Positions 46,418 to 55,418 of a stretch of 64,000 bases of DNA are shown in pieces. The DNA is from Rhizobium sp. AC27/96 (GTDB lineage: Bacteria > Pseudomonadota > Alphaproteobacteria > Rhizobiales > Rhizobiaceae), in the NCBI RefSeq assembly GCF_001692325.1, contig NZ_LXKN01000015.1, forward strand, positions 1 to 64,000. Reading direction: 5' to 3'. The translations under genes and the position numbers were made by a program. The notes under the pieces were generated by a model. It did no database searches, was not told the origin of the DNA, and was given only the letters and a program-made list of their open reading frames with translations. How positions within the stretch are numbered: the first letter of the stretch is position 1; every line of letters starts with the position of its first letter.

Positions 46418-47197
46418 TCAGTGGCTTAGAGTACCGGTGAACTCACGGCAGCGAGCGCTCAATGGAGCGTCGAATATTTGCTTCGGCGGACCTTCCTCTT
46501 CGATCCGCCCCTGATGCAGGAAAACTACGTGGCTGGAGACGTCGCGGGCAAAGCGCATTTCGTGGGTCACGAGCAGCATGGTGCGACCTTCCTCGGCAAG
46601 ATCGCGGATGACTTTGAGCACTTCGCTGACCAGTTCCGGATCGAGTGCGGAGGTGGGCTCGTCAAACAGCATGACGGCGGGATCGACGCAAAGCGCCCGG
46701 GCAATGGCGGCGCGCTGCTGTTGGCCGCCGGAGAGGAATGCAGGATAGGCATCGCGCTTTTCGTAGAGCCCAACCTTGTTGAGCAGGGCTTCCGCCTTGT
46801 CGATGGCTTCGCGGCGGGCAACCCCCATCACATGGATCGGCGCCTCGATGACGTTTTCGAGGACGGTTCGGTGAGCCCAGAGATTGAAGCTTTGGAAGAC
46901 CATTCCGAGGCCGGTGCGCAGTCGCTCGATCTGCCTCCAGCTCACCGGCTGCATCTGCCCACTGCGGGTCCGCCTCAGGGCGACTTCCTGGCCGTTTATG
47001 GTGATGCGGCCGCTATCGGGTATTTCCAGTAGATTGATGCAGCGCAGAAGAGTGCTCTTTCCCGAGCCCGACGAGCCGATGATCGAAATGACATCGCCTT
47101 TTTGAGCCTGCGCCGAAACGCCCCTGAGGACTTCATGCGGACCAAAGCTCTTGTGAAGATCATCCACACGAAGTGTCAGGGGAGGGGATTCTGTCAT
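46418..47197 (-). CDS. Polar amino acid ABC ATPase
   Basis: 259 residues. Walker [15 protein letters not shown]-loop [18 protein letters not shown], signature [15 protein letters not shown], Walker [18 protein letters not shown] and H-loop [14 protein letters not shown]. First gene of the operon by position, with the ATG at 47197 (longer frame includes the promoter). Divergent from the Lrp-type regulator. Confidence 0.92.
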   Translation of the reverse strand: MTESPPLTLRVDDLHKSFGPHEVLRGVSAQAQKGDVISIIGSSGSGKSTLLRCINLLEIPDSGRITINGQEVALRRTRSGQMQPVSWRQIERLRTGLGMVFQSFNLWAHRTVLENVIEAPIHVMGVARREAIDKAEALLNKVGLYEKRDAYPAFLSGGQQQRAAIARALCVDPAVMLFDEPTSALDPELVSEVLKVIRDLAEEGRTMLLVTHEMRFARDVSSHVVFLHQGRIEEEGPPKQIFDAPLSARCREFTGTLSH

Positions 47198-47275
47198 ACG
47201 CAATTCCGGTGAAAAATAATTCGCGGAGAATATCGCGGATCGCCGCCGCTTTTGCGCGCAAATTCCAGTTATTTT

Positions 47276-47288
47276 GCATAATATATGC
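47276..47288. promoter_or_regulatory. Palindrome in the Lrp/ABC divergent promoter
   Basis: GCATA-ATA-TATGC, a perfect 13-base palindrome, with a related GCATATAATG at 47307-47316. It sits between the ATPase start (47197) and the Lrp start (47367) in an AT-rich stretch. Lrp/AsnC proteins bind such AT-rich dyads; binding is inferred. Confidence 0.45.
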
Positions 47289-47366
47289 GGAAATTTGTTC
47301 CTGTTGCATATAATGTGATAGAATGCCGGCATCGTCGGGCAATTTCGCCATTGGGATTGGGCAAAG

Positions 47367-47849
47367 ATGGAAAGACTGGATCGCTTCGATCGCGATATTC
47401 TCGATATCGCTCAACGCAACTGCCAGCTCACGGCGGAAACCATCGCTGAAGAGGTAGGGCTTTCGACTTCGGCCGTGCAACGGCGCTTGAAGCGTTTGCG
47501 GGAGGAGGGGATCATCAAGGCGGAAGTCGCCGTCGTGGACCGCAAGACGACCGGCACCCCCATGGTATTCATCACCGGGATGGAAATCGACCGGGACAAT
47601 TACGATGCGCTTGCCAAATTTCGCCTCTGGGCGGAAAAGCAGGATCATATCCAGCAGGTCTATTATGTCACCGGCGCGGTCGATCTTATTGCGATCATCA
47701 CTGCGCGCGATGTCGAGCACTATGACGACATCGCCGCCGTGATCATGACGGAGAATCCTCAGATCCGGCGCATGCATACGAACGTGGTGCTGCGCGACGT
47801 CAAACTTGGACTATTCGTTCCTCTGGCCGACGGCGGTGACGCCGACTGA
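47367..47849 (+). CDS. Lrp/AsnC-family transcriptional regulator
   Basis: 160 residues. N-terminal HTH at about 7-60 ([41 protein letters not shown]), then the RAM/AsnC ligand domain ([37 protein letters not shown]). Divergent from the ABC importer and methyltransferase operon, so probably its local regulator responding to an amino acid. Confidence 0.9.
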   Translation: MERLDRFDRDILDIAQRNCQLTAETIAEEVGLSTSAVQRRLKRLREEGIIKAEVAVVDRKTTGTPMVFITGMEIDRDNYDALAKFRLWAEKQDHIQQVYYVTGAVDLIAIITARDVEHYDDIAAVIMTENPQIRRMHTNVVLRDVKLGLFVPLADGGDAD

Positions 47850-47970
47850 CAGGCGTTCGGCATGGTAGTGGCCGGCGCCCTGATGCGGTTGCGGAAAAAC
47901 GGGTCGATCCGCAGCGCTCTCCCAACAAACTGCGAAAGGTTTTGGCATTCATTGTGCGGTGCATCATCGA

Positions 47971-47999
47971 TTGCTGATTTACAAAAGTATTACTATATG
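47971..47999 (+). promoter_or_regulatory. Candidate promoter for the galactofuranose-type importer
   Basis: TTGCTG and TATATG separated by 17 bases, 46 bases upstream of the binding-protein start. The -10 match to sigma-70 is only moderate. Confidence 0.35.
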
Positions 48000-48044
48000 A
48001 TTTTTTGACGGCGGGCCTGAGGAGATGGCCTTTGGGAGGAAATC

Positions 48045-49007
48045 ATGAAGTTCAAGACTGCACTGATCAGTGCCACGATCCTTGCTGCCTGCATGTTTAC
48101 GTCTGCATCGGCAAAGCAACTGGTTGTCGGTTTCTCACAAATCGGTTCGGAGTCCGGCTGGCGCGCCGCTGAAACGACCTTGACCAAGCAGGAAGCCACA
48201 AAGCGCGGCATCGATCTGAAATTCGCTGATGCACAGCAGAAGCAGGAAAACCAGATCAAGGCGATCCGTTCCTTCATCGCCCAGGGCGTCGATGCGATCC
48301 TGCTCGCGCCAGTTGTCGAGACCGGTTGGGATGCCGTGCTGAAGGAAGCCAAGGAAGCGAAGATCCCCGTCATCCTGCTCGATCGCACCATCAATGCGCC
48401 GAAGGATCTCTATCTGACCGCTGTTACTTCCGACCAGATCCATGAAGGCAAGGTTGCCGGCGACTGGCTGGTGAAGACGGTGGGCGATAAGAAGTGCAAC
48501 ATCGTGGAGCTGCAGGGCACCACGGGCTCTTCGCCGGCCATCGCTCGCAAGAAGGGCTTCGAAGAAGCCATCAAGGGCCATGACAACTTCAAGATCGTGC
48601 GCAGCCAGACGGGCGATTTCACCCGCTCCAAGGGCAAGGAAGTCATGGAAAGCTTCCTGAAGGCCGAAAACGGCGGCAAGAACATCTGCGCGCTCTATGC
48701 CCACAATGACGACATGGCTGTCGGCGCCATTCAGGCCATCAAGGAAGCTGGTCTGAAGCCCGGCAAGGACATCCTGACCGTTTCAGTCGATTCGGTTCCG
48801 GATCTCTTCAAGGCCATGGCGGCGGGCGAAGCGAACGCGACCGTCGAACTGACGCCGAACATGGCCGGTCCCGCCTTCGATGCGCTCGATGCCTATCTGA
48901 AGACCAAGAAGGAGCCGCCGAAGTGGATCCAGACCGAGTCCAAGCTCTACACGCAGGCTGACGATCCGCAAAAGGTCTACGAGCAGAAGAAAGACCTCGG
49001 CTACTGA
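48045..49007 (+). CDS. ytfQ: Galactofuranose-type sugar binding protein (YtfQ-like)
   Basis: 320 residues. Signal peptide LISATILAACMFTSASA; then LVVGFSQIGSESGWRAAET, the YtfQ hallmark, KFADAQQKQENQIKAIRSFI, ILLAPVVETGWDAVL and LYAHNDDMAVGAIQAIKEAG. Binds sugar (galactofuranose in E. coli YtfQ) in the periplasm. GGGAGGA precedes the start. First of the four-gene importer, followed by a stem-loop before the ATPase gene. Confidence 0.9.
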   Translation: MKFKTALISATILAACMFTSASAKQLVVGFSQIGSESGWRAAETTLTKQEATKRGIDLKFADAQQKQENQIKAIRSFIAQGVDAILLAPVVETGWDAVLKEAKEAKIPVILLDRTINAPKDLYLTAVTSDQIHEGKVAGDWLVKTVGDKKCNIVELQGTTGSSPAIARKKGFEEAIKGHDNFKIVRSQTGDFTRSKGKEVMESFLKAENGGKNICALYAHNDDMAVGAIQAIKEAGLKPGKDILTVSVDSVPDLFKAMAAGEANATVELTPNMAGPAFDALDAYLKTKKEPPKWIQTESKLYTQADDPQKVYEQKKDLGY

Positions 49008-49064
49008 GGCGAAGGCCGACCGCATTCGGCAAGTATATAGCCGATGCAGTCTCTCAATATCGAA

Positions 49065-49093
49065 TGCCGGCGCATCATCTGCATGCGCCGGCA
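49065..49093 (+). other. Intra-operon stem-loop after the binding-protein gene
   Basis: Perfect 10-bp inverted repeat TGCCGGCGCA-(TCATCTGCA)-TGCGCCGGCA in the 130-base gap between ytfQ- and ytfR-type genes, without a following U-run. Such hairpins often raise the ratio of binding protein to membrane components by partial termination or mRNA protection. Confidence 0.55.
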
Positions 49094-49137
49094 ACCGTCT
49101 TTGCATACTGGCTCAAATCCAAGGACATTCACGCCTC

Positions 49138-50661
49138 ATGGCTCACGACGCCGAGCGACTTCTGACAGCGACAGGCTTCTGTAAATACTTCCCCGGCTCG
49201 ACTGCCCTCGATCATGTCGATTTCACTCTGATGCGCGGAGAGGTTCATGCGCTGCTCGGAGAAAACGGGGCGGGAAAGTCGACGCTGATCAAATGCATGA
49301 CCGGCGCCTATCGCCGCGATGCGGGTACTTTGACCCTCGATGGCACCGAGATCGATCCGCATGATACGCTCGCGGCGCAGAAGCTTGGCATCGGAACGGT
49401 CTATCAGGAGGTGAATCTCCTTCCGAATCTGAGCGTGGCGGAAAACCTCTTTCTCGGTCGGCAGCCGAGGCGCTTCGGCATGGTCAGCAGCCGTGTCATG
49501 AATGGCATGGCCAGGGATCTGCTGTCGCAATACGGCATGGATATCGATGTTGGTCATCAGCTCGACAGGTTCTCGGTTGCCATCCAGCAGGTGATCGCGA
49601 TCGCCCGCGCCGTCGATCTCTCCGGCAAGGTCCTGATTCTGGATGAGCCGACAGCGAGCCTCGACACCCAGGAGGTCGCCTTGCTGTTTGGCATCATCAG
49701 GCGGCTGAAGCAGCGTGGCTTGGGCATAGTCTTCATCACGCATTTTCTCGAGCAGGTCTACGAGATCTGCGATCGCATCACGGTTCTGCGCAACGGCCGT
49801 CTGGTCGGCACGCGGGAAGCGGAAGGTCTTCCCAGGCAAACGCTGATCGCCATGATGCTGGGGCGCGAGCTTGCACATACCGAAAGTGCCGCAAGGCAGA
49901 CCGCCAACGAAAGCGGGCCGGTGAAGTACCGCTTCGCGAATTTCGGCAAGCGCGGCAAGATCAAGCCCTTCGACATGGAGGTGCGCGGTGGCGAGGTGGT
50001 CGGCATCGCGGGCCTTCTCGGGTCCGGGCGCACCGAGACCGCGGAAGTGCTCTTCGGCGTTGAGCGATCGGATAGCGGCGAGGCGACGGTCGAAGGCAGC
50101 GTGGTCGCACTGTCCAGCCCGCGGGCCGCCATCAAGAATGGCTTCGGCTTCTGTCCGGAGGATCGAAAGACTGATGGCATCATCGGCGACCTCTCCATTC
50201 GAGAGAACATCGTCATGGCCCTGCAGGCGCGCCGCGGTTGGGCGAGGCCGGTGCCGCGCAGCGAACAGAACGCCATCGCCGACCGCTACATCAAGGCGCT
50301 GGATATACGCACGACCGACCGCGAAAAGCCGATCAGGCTCCTGTCGGGCGGCAACCAGCAGAAGGCCATTCTGGCGCGCTGGCTGGCAACCAATCCCAGT
50401 TTCCTCATTCTCGATGAACCCACGCGCGGCATCGATGTCGGTGCGCATGCCGAGATCATCCGGCTGATCGAGGATCTCTGCCGGCAGGGAATGTCGCTGG
50501 TGGTCATCTCGTCCGAGCTGGAAGAGCTTGTCGCCTATAGCTCTCGCGTGATCGTGCTGCGCGACCGGGAGCATATCGCCGAGCTGACAGGCGAAGAAAT
50601 AACCGCAGGCAATATTGTCGACGCAATCGCGACAACGCAGAAGAGCCGGGAGGAAGCATGA
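49138..50661 (+). CDS. ytfR: Sugar ABC ATPase with two nucleotide-binding domains (YtfR-like)
   Basis: 507 residues. First domain: GENGAGKSTLIKCMTG, LFLGRQPRRFGMVS, VLILDEPTASLDTQEV. Second domain: GEVVGIAGLLGSGRTETAEVLF, CPEDRKTDGIIGDLSIREN, LSGGNQQKAILARWLATNP and LILDEPTRGIDVGAHAEI. As usual for the carbohydrate uptake CUT2 class, the second Walker A is degenerate. Overlaps the first permease by 4 bases. Confidence 0.92.
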   Translation: MAHDAERLLTATGFCKYFPGSTALDHVDFTLMRGEVHALLGENGAGKSTLIKCMTGAYRRDAGTLTLDGTEIDPHDTLAAQKLGIGTVYQEVNLLPNLSVAENLFLGRQPRRFGMVSSRVMNGMARDLLSQYGMDIDVGHQLDRFSVAIQQVIAIARAVDLSGKVLILDEPTASLDTQEVALLFGIIRRLKQRGLGIVFITHFLEQVYEICDRITVLRNGRLVGTREAEGLPRQTLIAMMLGRELAHTESAARQTANESGPVKYRFANFGKRGKIKPFDMEVRGGEVVGIAGLLGSGRTETAEVLFGVERSDSGEATVEGSVVALSSPRAAIKNGFGFCPEDRKTDGIIGDLSIRENIVMALQARRGWARPVPRSEQNAIADRYIKALDIRTTDREKPIRLLSGGNQQKAILARWLATNPSFLILDEPTRGIDVGAHAEIIRLIEDLCRQGMSLVVISSELEELVAYSSRVIVLRDREHIAELTGEEITAGNIVDAIATTQKSREEA

Positions 50662-51686
50662 GTTCCCAGATCAAGGCCTCCTTGTTCCGATTGATGCCCC
50701 AGCTCATAGCTTTGGCAGCCATCCTTCTCTTGAACTTTATCATGTTCCCGCATTTCTTTCATCTGGAGGTCCAGAACGACAGATTGTATGGCAGCGCCAT
50801 CGATGTCCTCAATCGCGGTGCGCCGGTGGCTCTTCTTGCGATCGGCATGACCTTGGTCATCGCCACGAAGGGCATAGACCTCTCGGTCGGGGCGGTGATC
50901 GCGATTTGCGGCGCCGTGGCGGCATCGACGATCGTTACCGGAAACTCTCTGGCCTACACGCTGATGCTGACCATCGGCGTCGGGATCGCATGCGGATTGT
51001 GGAACGGGTTTCTGGTCGCGGTCCTTGGCATCCAGCCCATCATCGCGACACTGGTGCTGATGGTCGCAGGCCGCGGCATTGCGCAATTGATTACTGAAGG
51101 CGTCATCCTGACGTTCAATAATGATGGCCTGATCTTCTTCGGTAGCGGATCTTTCGCGTGGCTGCCGATGCCGGTCGTCGTGTGGCTGGTGGTGGGGCTT
51201 GCGGTCATCCTGCTTGTCAGGCGCACGGCGCTCGGCATGCTGGTCGAGGCTATCGGCATCAACCGCCGCGCCAGCACGCTGTCGGGCATCCAGACACCGG
51301 TGCTGCTGATCGCCGTCTATGCGCTGAGCGGCCTTTGCGCCTCCATTGCCGGCATCATTGTTTCCGCCGACATCAAGGGCGCGGATGCCAATAATGCCGG
51401 CCTGTGGCTCGAGCTGGATGCCATCCTCGCCGTGGTCGTCGGTGGCAATTCCCTGCTTGGAGGGCGCTTCAGTATTGTCGGCTCGCTGATCGGCGCCATG
51501 ATCATCCAGTCGGTCAATACCGGCATCCTGCTGTCCGGCTTTCCGCCGGAGTTCAATCTGGTGATCAAGGCTGTCATCGTCATCATCATCCTGGTCATCC
51601 AGTCTCCCGCGCTGCAATCCCTCTCGGCCTTTCTGTGGCGGCGGCGTGGCGAGACGGCAATGATCCATGAGGAGCAGGCAAAGTGA
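50658..51686 (+). CDS. ytfT: Sugar ABC permease (YtfT-like)
   Basis: 342 residues with 8-10 hydrophobic segments. VALLAIGMTLVIATKGIDLSVG is the CUT2 permease motif, then ASTLSGIQTPVLLIAVYALSG and LDAILAVVVGGNSLLGGRFS. Forms the transmembrane channel together with the next product. Coupled by 4-base overlaps on both sides. Confidence 0.9.
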   Translation: MSSQIKASLFRLMPQLIALAAILLLNFIMFPHFFHLEVQNDRLYGSAIDVLNRGAPVALLAIGMTLVIATKGIDLSVGAVIAICGAVAASTIVTGNSLAYTLMLTIGVGIACGLWNGFLVAVLGIQPIIATLVLMVAGRGIAQLITEGVILTFNNDGLIFFGSGSFAWLPMPVVVWLVVGLAVILLVRRTALGMLVEAIGINRRASTLSGIQTPVLLIAVYALSGLCASIAGIIVSADIKGADANNAGLWLELDAILAVVVGGNSLLGGRFSIVGSLIGAMIIQSVNTGILLSGFPPEFNLVIKAVIVIIILVIQSPALQSLSAFLWRRRGETAMIHEEQAK

Positions 51687-52651
51687 ATTCGAAATATCTC
51701 CCGCTGCTCGCAACCATCGTCATCTTCATCCTCGCCTATACCGGCTGCGCACTGCAGTATCCGACCATGCTGTCGACGCGGGTCGTCGGCAACCTGCTGA
51801 CGGACAATGCGTTCATCGGAATTGCCGCCGTTGGCATGACCTTCGTGATCATCTCAGGCGGTATCGACCTGTCGATCGGCTCTGTCATCGCCTTTACCGG
51901 CGTTTTCCTGGCGATCATCCTGCGCGACACCTCGATCCATCCGCTGATCGCCTTCGCCCTGGTTCTGGTGATCACCACCATTTTCGGCGCCGGTATGGGC
52001 GCCATCATCCACTATCTCGCCATGCCGCCCTTCATCGTTACCCTGGCAGGCATGTTTCTGGCGCGCGGCATCGCCTTTGTCCTGTCGATCGACAGCATTC
52101 CGATCGAGCATGATTTCTATTCGCAGCTCAACGATCTCTATTGGCTGATGCCGGGCGGCGGCCGGCTGACGCTGATCGGCGGCGTCATGCTGCTGGTCTT
52201 TGCCGGCGGTATTGTTCTAGCGCATCGGACACGCTTCGGCGCCAATGTCTATGCGTTGGGCGGTGGCGTGCAGACAGCCGAGCTTATGGGTGTCCCAGTC
52301 GGCCGCACGACGATCCAGATCTATGCCTTGTCCGGCTTCCTCGCAGGCCTGTCCGGCATCGTTTTCTCGATTTACACATCGGCGGGATATTCGCTTGCCA
52401 GGGTCGGCGTCGAGCTCGACGCCATCGCGGCGGTGGTCATCGGCGGAACGCTGTTGACGGGAGGAGCGGGGTTCGTCGGGGGAACACTCATCGGGATCCT
52501 CATACAGGGCCTGATTCAGACCTACATCACCTTCGATGGAACGCTTTCCAGCTGGTGGACGAAGATACTGATCGGCCTGTTGCTGTTCGCCTTTATCCTG
52601 CTGCAGAAGGGTCTGCTGCTGCTCTCCCGTTTCAACCGGCGCTATGCCTGA
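51683..52651 (+). CDS. yjfF: Sugar ABC permease (YjfF-like)
   Basis: 322 residues, same CUT2 permease layout: GIAAVGMTFVIISGGIDLSIG, FIVTLAGMFLARGIAFVLS, and ELDAIAAVVIGGTLLTGGAGF. Fourth gene of a ytfQRT-yjfF-type set; the presence of two distinct permeases is typical of that system. Convergent with the GntR regulator, separated by a good hairpin. Confidence 0.9.
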   Translation: MNSKYLPLLATIVIFILAYTGCALQYPTMLSTRVVGNLLTDNAFIGIAAVGMTFVIISGGIDLSIGSVIAFTGVFLAIILRDTSIHPLIAFALVLVITTIFGAGMGAIIHYLAMPPFIVTLAGMFLARGIAFVLSIDSIPIEHDFYSQLNDLYWLMPGGGRLTLIGGVMLLVFAGGIVLAHRTRFGANVYALGGGVQTAELMGVPVGRTTIQIYALSGFLAGLSGIVFSIYTSAGYSLARVGVELDAIAAVVIGGTLLTGGAGFVGGTLIGILIQGLIQTYITFDGTLSSWWTKILIGLLLFAFILLQKGLLLLSRFNRRYA

Positions 52652-52717
52652 AAGGCACGAGGTACGCAGGTGGGCTCCATCTCCGCGTGAAGAGCTGCGC
52701 TCCTCTACGAAAGCAAT

Positions 52718-52751
52718 AGAACTCCGGCGCTCCAAAAGCGCCGATAGTTCT
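52718..52751. terminator. Bidirectional stem-loop between yjfF-type and GntR genes
   Basis: AGAACT-C-CGGCGCT, loop CCAAA, AGCGCCG-AT-AGTTCT: a 13-bp stem with a small internal mismatch, lying between convergent genes. No long T-tract on either side. Confidence 0.6.
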
Positions 52752-52770
52752 TGAACCCTCGGGCTTTACC

Positions 52771-53445
52771 TCAAGCAAACAGCTCGGGGTGCCGCTGCTC
52801 GGCTTCGGGCAGCGCGCGCAGGATTTCGGTCAGGTGATTGCGCATTGCGGCTTCCGCGGCTTCCGGATCGCGCGCGTCGACCGCCGCAATGATCTGTTCG
52901 TGTTGAGCCACCAGCGCCTGCATGACCGAAGGCCCCTGAAGTGTCAGCTGGCAGGCGCGATCCATATGCGCCTTCAGATCGCCGACGATAGTCCAGGCCA
53001 TGGGGCAGTCGGCACCCTCGGCGAGTGTCACATGGAAGAGCTCATCGAAGCGCCGGAATGCTGAGTGATCGCCCTTGGCGGCGGCACGGCGTTGAGCATC
53101 GAGGGAATCGTCGATACGCCCCCGGCTCGTGGGCGAAAAGCTTTCGCAAGCCCGACGGATCACTGCGCTTTCAATGGCCTCGCGCAGGAAACGGGCTTCC
53201 ATCAGCTCGCGAACCGAAATCTTCACGACAATCGTGCCGCGCTGCGGAACCACCTCGACAAAGCGCTGGCGGCTCAGTGCGATCAGGGCTTCGCGCACCG
53301 GCTGACGGGAAACGCCGTAGCGCTCGGCGATCTCCTGCTCCGAAAGCCTCATGCCCGGCGGAAGCTCCAACGCGATGATGGCTTTCAAGAGCTCCTGGCC
53401 CAAGCGATGAGCCGCAGAACCACCTTGCCCGCGTTCAATATTCAC
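52771..53445 (-). CDS. GntR-family (FCD-type) transcriptional regulator
   Basis: 224 residues. HTH at about 12-75 (IALELPPGMRLSEQEIAERYG, VSRQPVREALIALSRQRFV) and FCD sensor domain with metal-site residues (FRRFDELFHVTLAEGAD, HEQIIAAVDARDPEAAEAAM, MRNHL). Divergent from the FAH-type gene and the uronide operon, its likely targets, with a direct ATACTA repeat in the intervening DNA. Confidence 0.9.
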   Translation of the reverse strand: MNIERGQGGSAAHRLGQELLKAIIALELPPGMRLSEQEIAERYGVSRQPVREALIALSRQRFVEVVPQRGTIVVKISVRELMEARFLREAIESAVIRRACESFSPTSRGRIDDSLDAQRRAAAKGDHSAFRRFDELFHVTLAEGADCPMAWTIVGDLKAHMDRACQLTLQGPSVMQALVAQHEQIIAAVDARDPEAAEAAMRNHLTEILRALPEAEQRHPELFA

Positions 53446-53488
53446 AATCCGTCCTCCGAGCTACTTGCATTCAGTGGAATACGAGTTA

Positions 53489-53512
53489 ATACTACCATAC
53501 AACAACATACTA
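53489..53512. promoter_or_regulatory. Direct repeat in the GntR/hydratase divergent promoter
   Basis: ATACTA occurs at 53489-53494 and 53507-53512 (18 bases apart), within a TAC/CAA-rich segment that also holds CATAC twice. Candidate binding region for the GntR regulator. Repeats are short. Confidence 0.3.
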
Positions 53513-53537
53513 GTACCAGTTCGGGAGCATTCTGTCC

Positions 53538-54338
53538 ATGTCTTCAACTGCGTCCATTGCCGAAGCCTTTCACATGGCGCGACGGAAAGCGAGGCCCCTC
53601 CCGGGATTCCCAGGGGATTTGCCAGCCGGACTGCCCGAAGCATATGCGATACAGGAACGGTCGATTGCGCTCTGGCCGGATGAAATTGCAGGCTGGAAGG
53701 TTGCGGCAATTCATCCAGACCTGCGAACCGAGCTGAAATCCGACCGCATGTCGGGACCTGCATTTTCCCGATCGGTGATCCGGGTCCAGCCGGGTGAAAT
53801 CGGGGAAATATCGGTAATAGCAGGCGGTTTCATCGCCGTGGAAACGGAGATTGGCATCGTCCTTGGAGGCGATATCGCGCCGCGCTCGACGCCGTGGACC
53901 AAGCCGGAATTGCTGCCCTTTATCGGCGGTATACATCTGGCAATGGAGATTGCCGGCTCGCCCCTCCCGACCATCAACGATATTGGCCCCTGGGCCATCG
54001 TTTCCGATTTCGGCAACAATTCCGGAATTGCCGTGGGCACGGAAATCAAAGGTTGGGACAGCGGGGCCATCGACCAATTGAAAACCGCGATGCGCATCGA
54101 TGGGAGAACGATCGGCGAGGGTGTTGCGGTTGGCGCAAACGGAGGTCCGCTCGATGCCTTCCTGTTTCTCGTCAACCACCTGGCCACGCGCAACCGCGGT
54201 CTAAAAAAGGGCGACGTCGTCATAGCGGGCGCCACGACGGGGGTTCACGCGATCGAAATCGGCCAGCTCGGAGAAGCCGTTTGCGACGGTTGCCCGCCGC
54301 TGGCGGTCAGGATCGCGGGGAGATCAGCATCCGACTAA
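53538..54338 (+). CDS. 2-keto-4-pentenoate hydratase / fumarylacetoacetate hydrolase family protein
   Basis: 266 residues: LPAGLPEAYAIQERSIALWP, AGGFIAVETEIGIVLGGDI (metal-binding Glu-x-Glu), LPFIGGIHLAMEIAGSPL, and VIAGATTGVHAIEIGQLGEAV near the end. Family members hydrate or cleave unsaturated 2-oxo acids. Here it heads the TRAP/Kdu operon, so a role in breaking down a 2-keto acid from the uronate route is likely but unproven. Confidence 0.82.
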   Translation: MSSTASIAEAFHMARRKARPLPGFPGDLPAGLPEAYAIQERSIALWPDEIAGWKVAAIHPDLRTELKSDRMSGPAFSRSVIRVQPGEIGEISVIAGGFIAVETEIGIVLGGDIAPRSTPWTKPELLPFIGGIHLAMEIAGSPLPTINDIGPWAIVSDFGNNSGIAVGTEIKGWDSGAIDQLKTAMRIDGRTIGEGVAVGANGGPLDAFLFLVNHLATRNRGLKKGDVVIAGATTGVHAIEIGQLGEAVCDGCPPLAVRIAGRSASD

Positions 54339-54404
54339 CGGATGCGCATTCAACTTCAAGCAATGGAGGAGGGACGCACGTCGCGTCTTGCAAGGAGGAG
54401 AACC

Positions 54405-55418
54405 ATGAGGAATATCACAATGTCACGCCGAGCTTTCGGCGCATCGCTGGCAGGCTTGGGTGCTTTTGCCATTATCGGGCGCGCGGCGCCTTCCTTTGCG
54501 GCGCCGGTCGCATTGCGGCTTTCATCGTCGCTGCCGTCCGATCCCAATTCGGCGCACTGGCTTTGGTACGATAAGTTCCAGAGCGCCTTGAAGGCCAAAG
54601 TCGGCGATGCCATCCAGATCCAGTATTTTCCCGACAATCAGCTTGGCAAGGAAGCGGATATCGTCGGCCAGGTGAAGCTCGGCATCGTCGACATGATGAT
54701 ATCAGGCTCTTCCATCTGGGGTACTCTCGCGCCGGAAGTCGGCGTGCTGGATCTCGGTTACCTCTTCGACAATATGAGTGCCGCTGGCCCGGTCCTTGAT
54801 GGCAATGCCGGCACCGTACTCAACGGCATCTTCGCCGACAAGATCGGCGTCGAGGTGCTGAGCTGGGCCTATAGCTTCGGCGGTCGCAATATCGCCGCCC
54901 GCAAGCCGGCCAATACGCCGGAACTGCTGAAGGGCCAGAAGATCCGCGTTTTGCCCGTGGCGAACTTCGTTGCGACCCTGCAGGCGATGGGGGCAGCTCC
55001 AACGCCGATGTCGCTGGGCGAAGTCTATACGGCGCTGCAGACGGGCGTGATCGATGGCATGGAGCACGATGCCCCGACCATTCTGGCGCTGAAATGCTAC
55101 GAGGTCGCCAAGCACATTTCGTTGACCCAGCATATCTGCAATCCGCAAACCATCGTCATCGGCAAGCGGGCGCTTTCGAAAATTCCGGCCGAAACGCTTC
55201 CCGCCTTCAAGGAGGCCGCCGCGGAAGCAACGGCATTCCAGCGCGGCAAGGCGAACGACATCGAGACGGCCGCTTTTGCGACGTTGAAGAAGAATGGCAT
55301 CGAGACCCACGAGGTGGATCGCGCGGCGTTCAAAACGCTGGTGCAGCCGCTCTGGAACGATTTTGCAACGAAGTATCCGGCAACCAAGCCGGTGCTCGAC
55401 GCGATCGTCAAGGCATGA
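54405..55418 (+). CDS. TRAP transporter solute-binding protein (DctP)
   Basis: 337 residues, start fixed by AGGAGG 8 bases upstream. Tat-type signal MSRRAFGASLAGLGAFAIIGRA. DctP features: LRLSSSLPSDPNSAHWLWYDK, IQYFPDNQLGKEADIVGQVK, YTALQTGVIDGMEHDAPTI and the Arg-anchor region GQKIRVLPVANFV. Captures an organic acid in the periplasm, here probably a uronate-type substrate. Overlaps the permease by 4 bases. Confidence 0.9.
   Translation: MRNITMSRRAFGASLAGLGAFAIIGRAAPSFAAPVALRLSSSLPSDPNSAHWLWYDKFQSALKAKVGDAIQIQYFPDNQLGKEADIVGQVKLGIVDMMISGSSIWGTLAPEVGVLDLGYLFDNMSAAGPVLDGNAGTVLNGIFADKIGVEVLSWAYSFGGRNIAARKPANTPELLKGQKIRVLPVANFVATLQAMGAAPTPMSLGEVYTALQTGVIDGMEHDAPTILALKCYEVAKHISLTQHICNPQTIVIGKRALSKIPAETLPAFKEAAAEATAFQRGKANDIETAAFATLKKNGIETHEVDRAAFKTLVQPLWNDFATKYPATKPVLDAIVKA

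Noticed and set aside
49129..50574. 481-codon open frame on the minus strand
   Set aside because: Entirely antisense to the well-supported sugar ABC ATPase (both Walker motifs present on the plus strand); typical of high-GC genes.
50535..51713. 392-codon minus-strand frame
   Set aside because: Antisense to the ytfT-type permease; His/Asp/Gln-rich low-complexity translation, no family.
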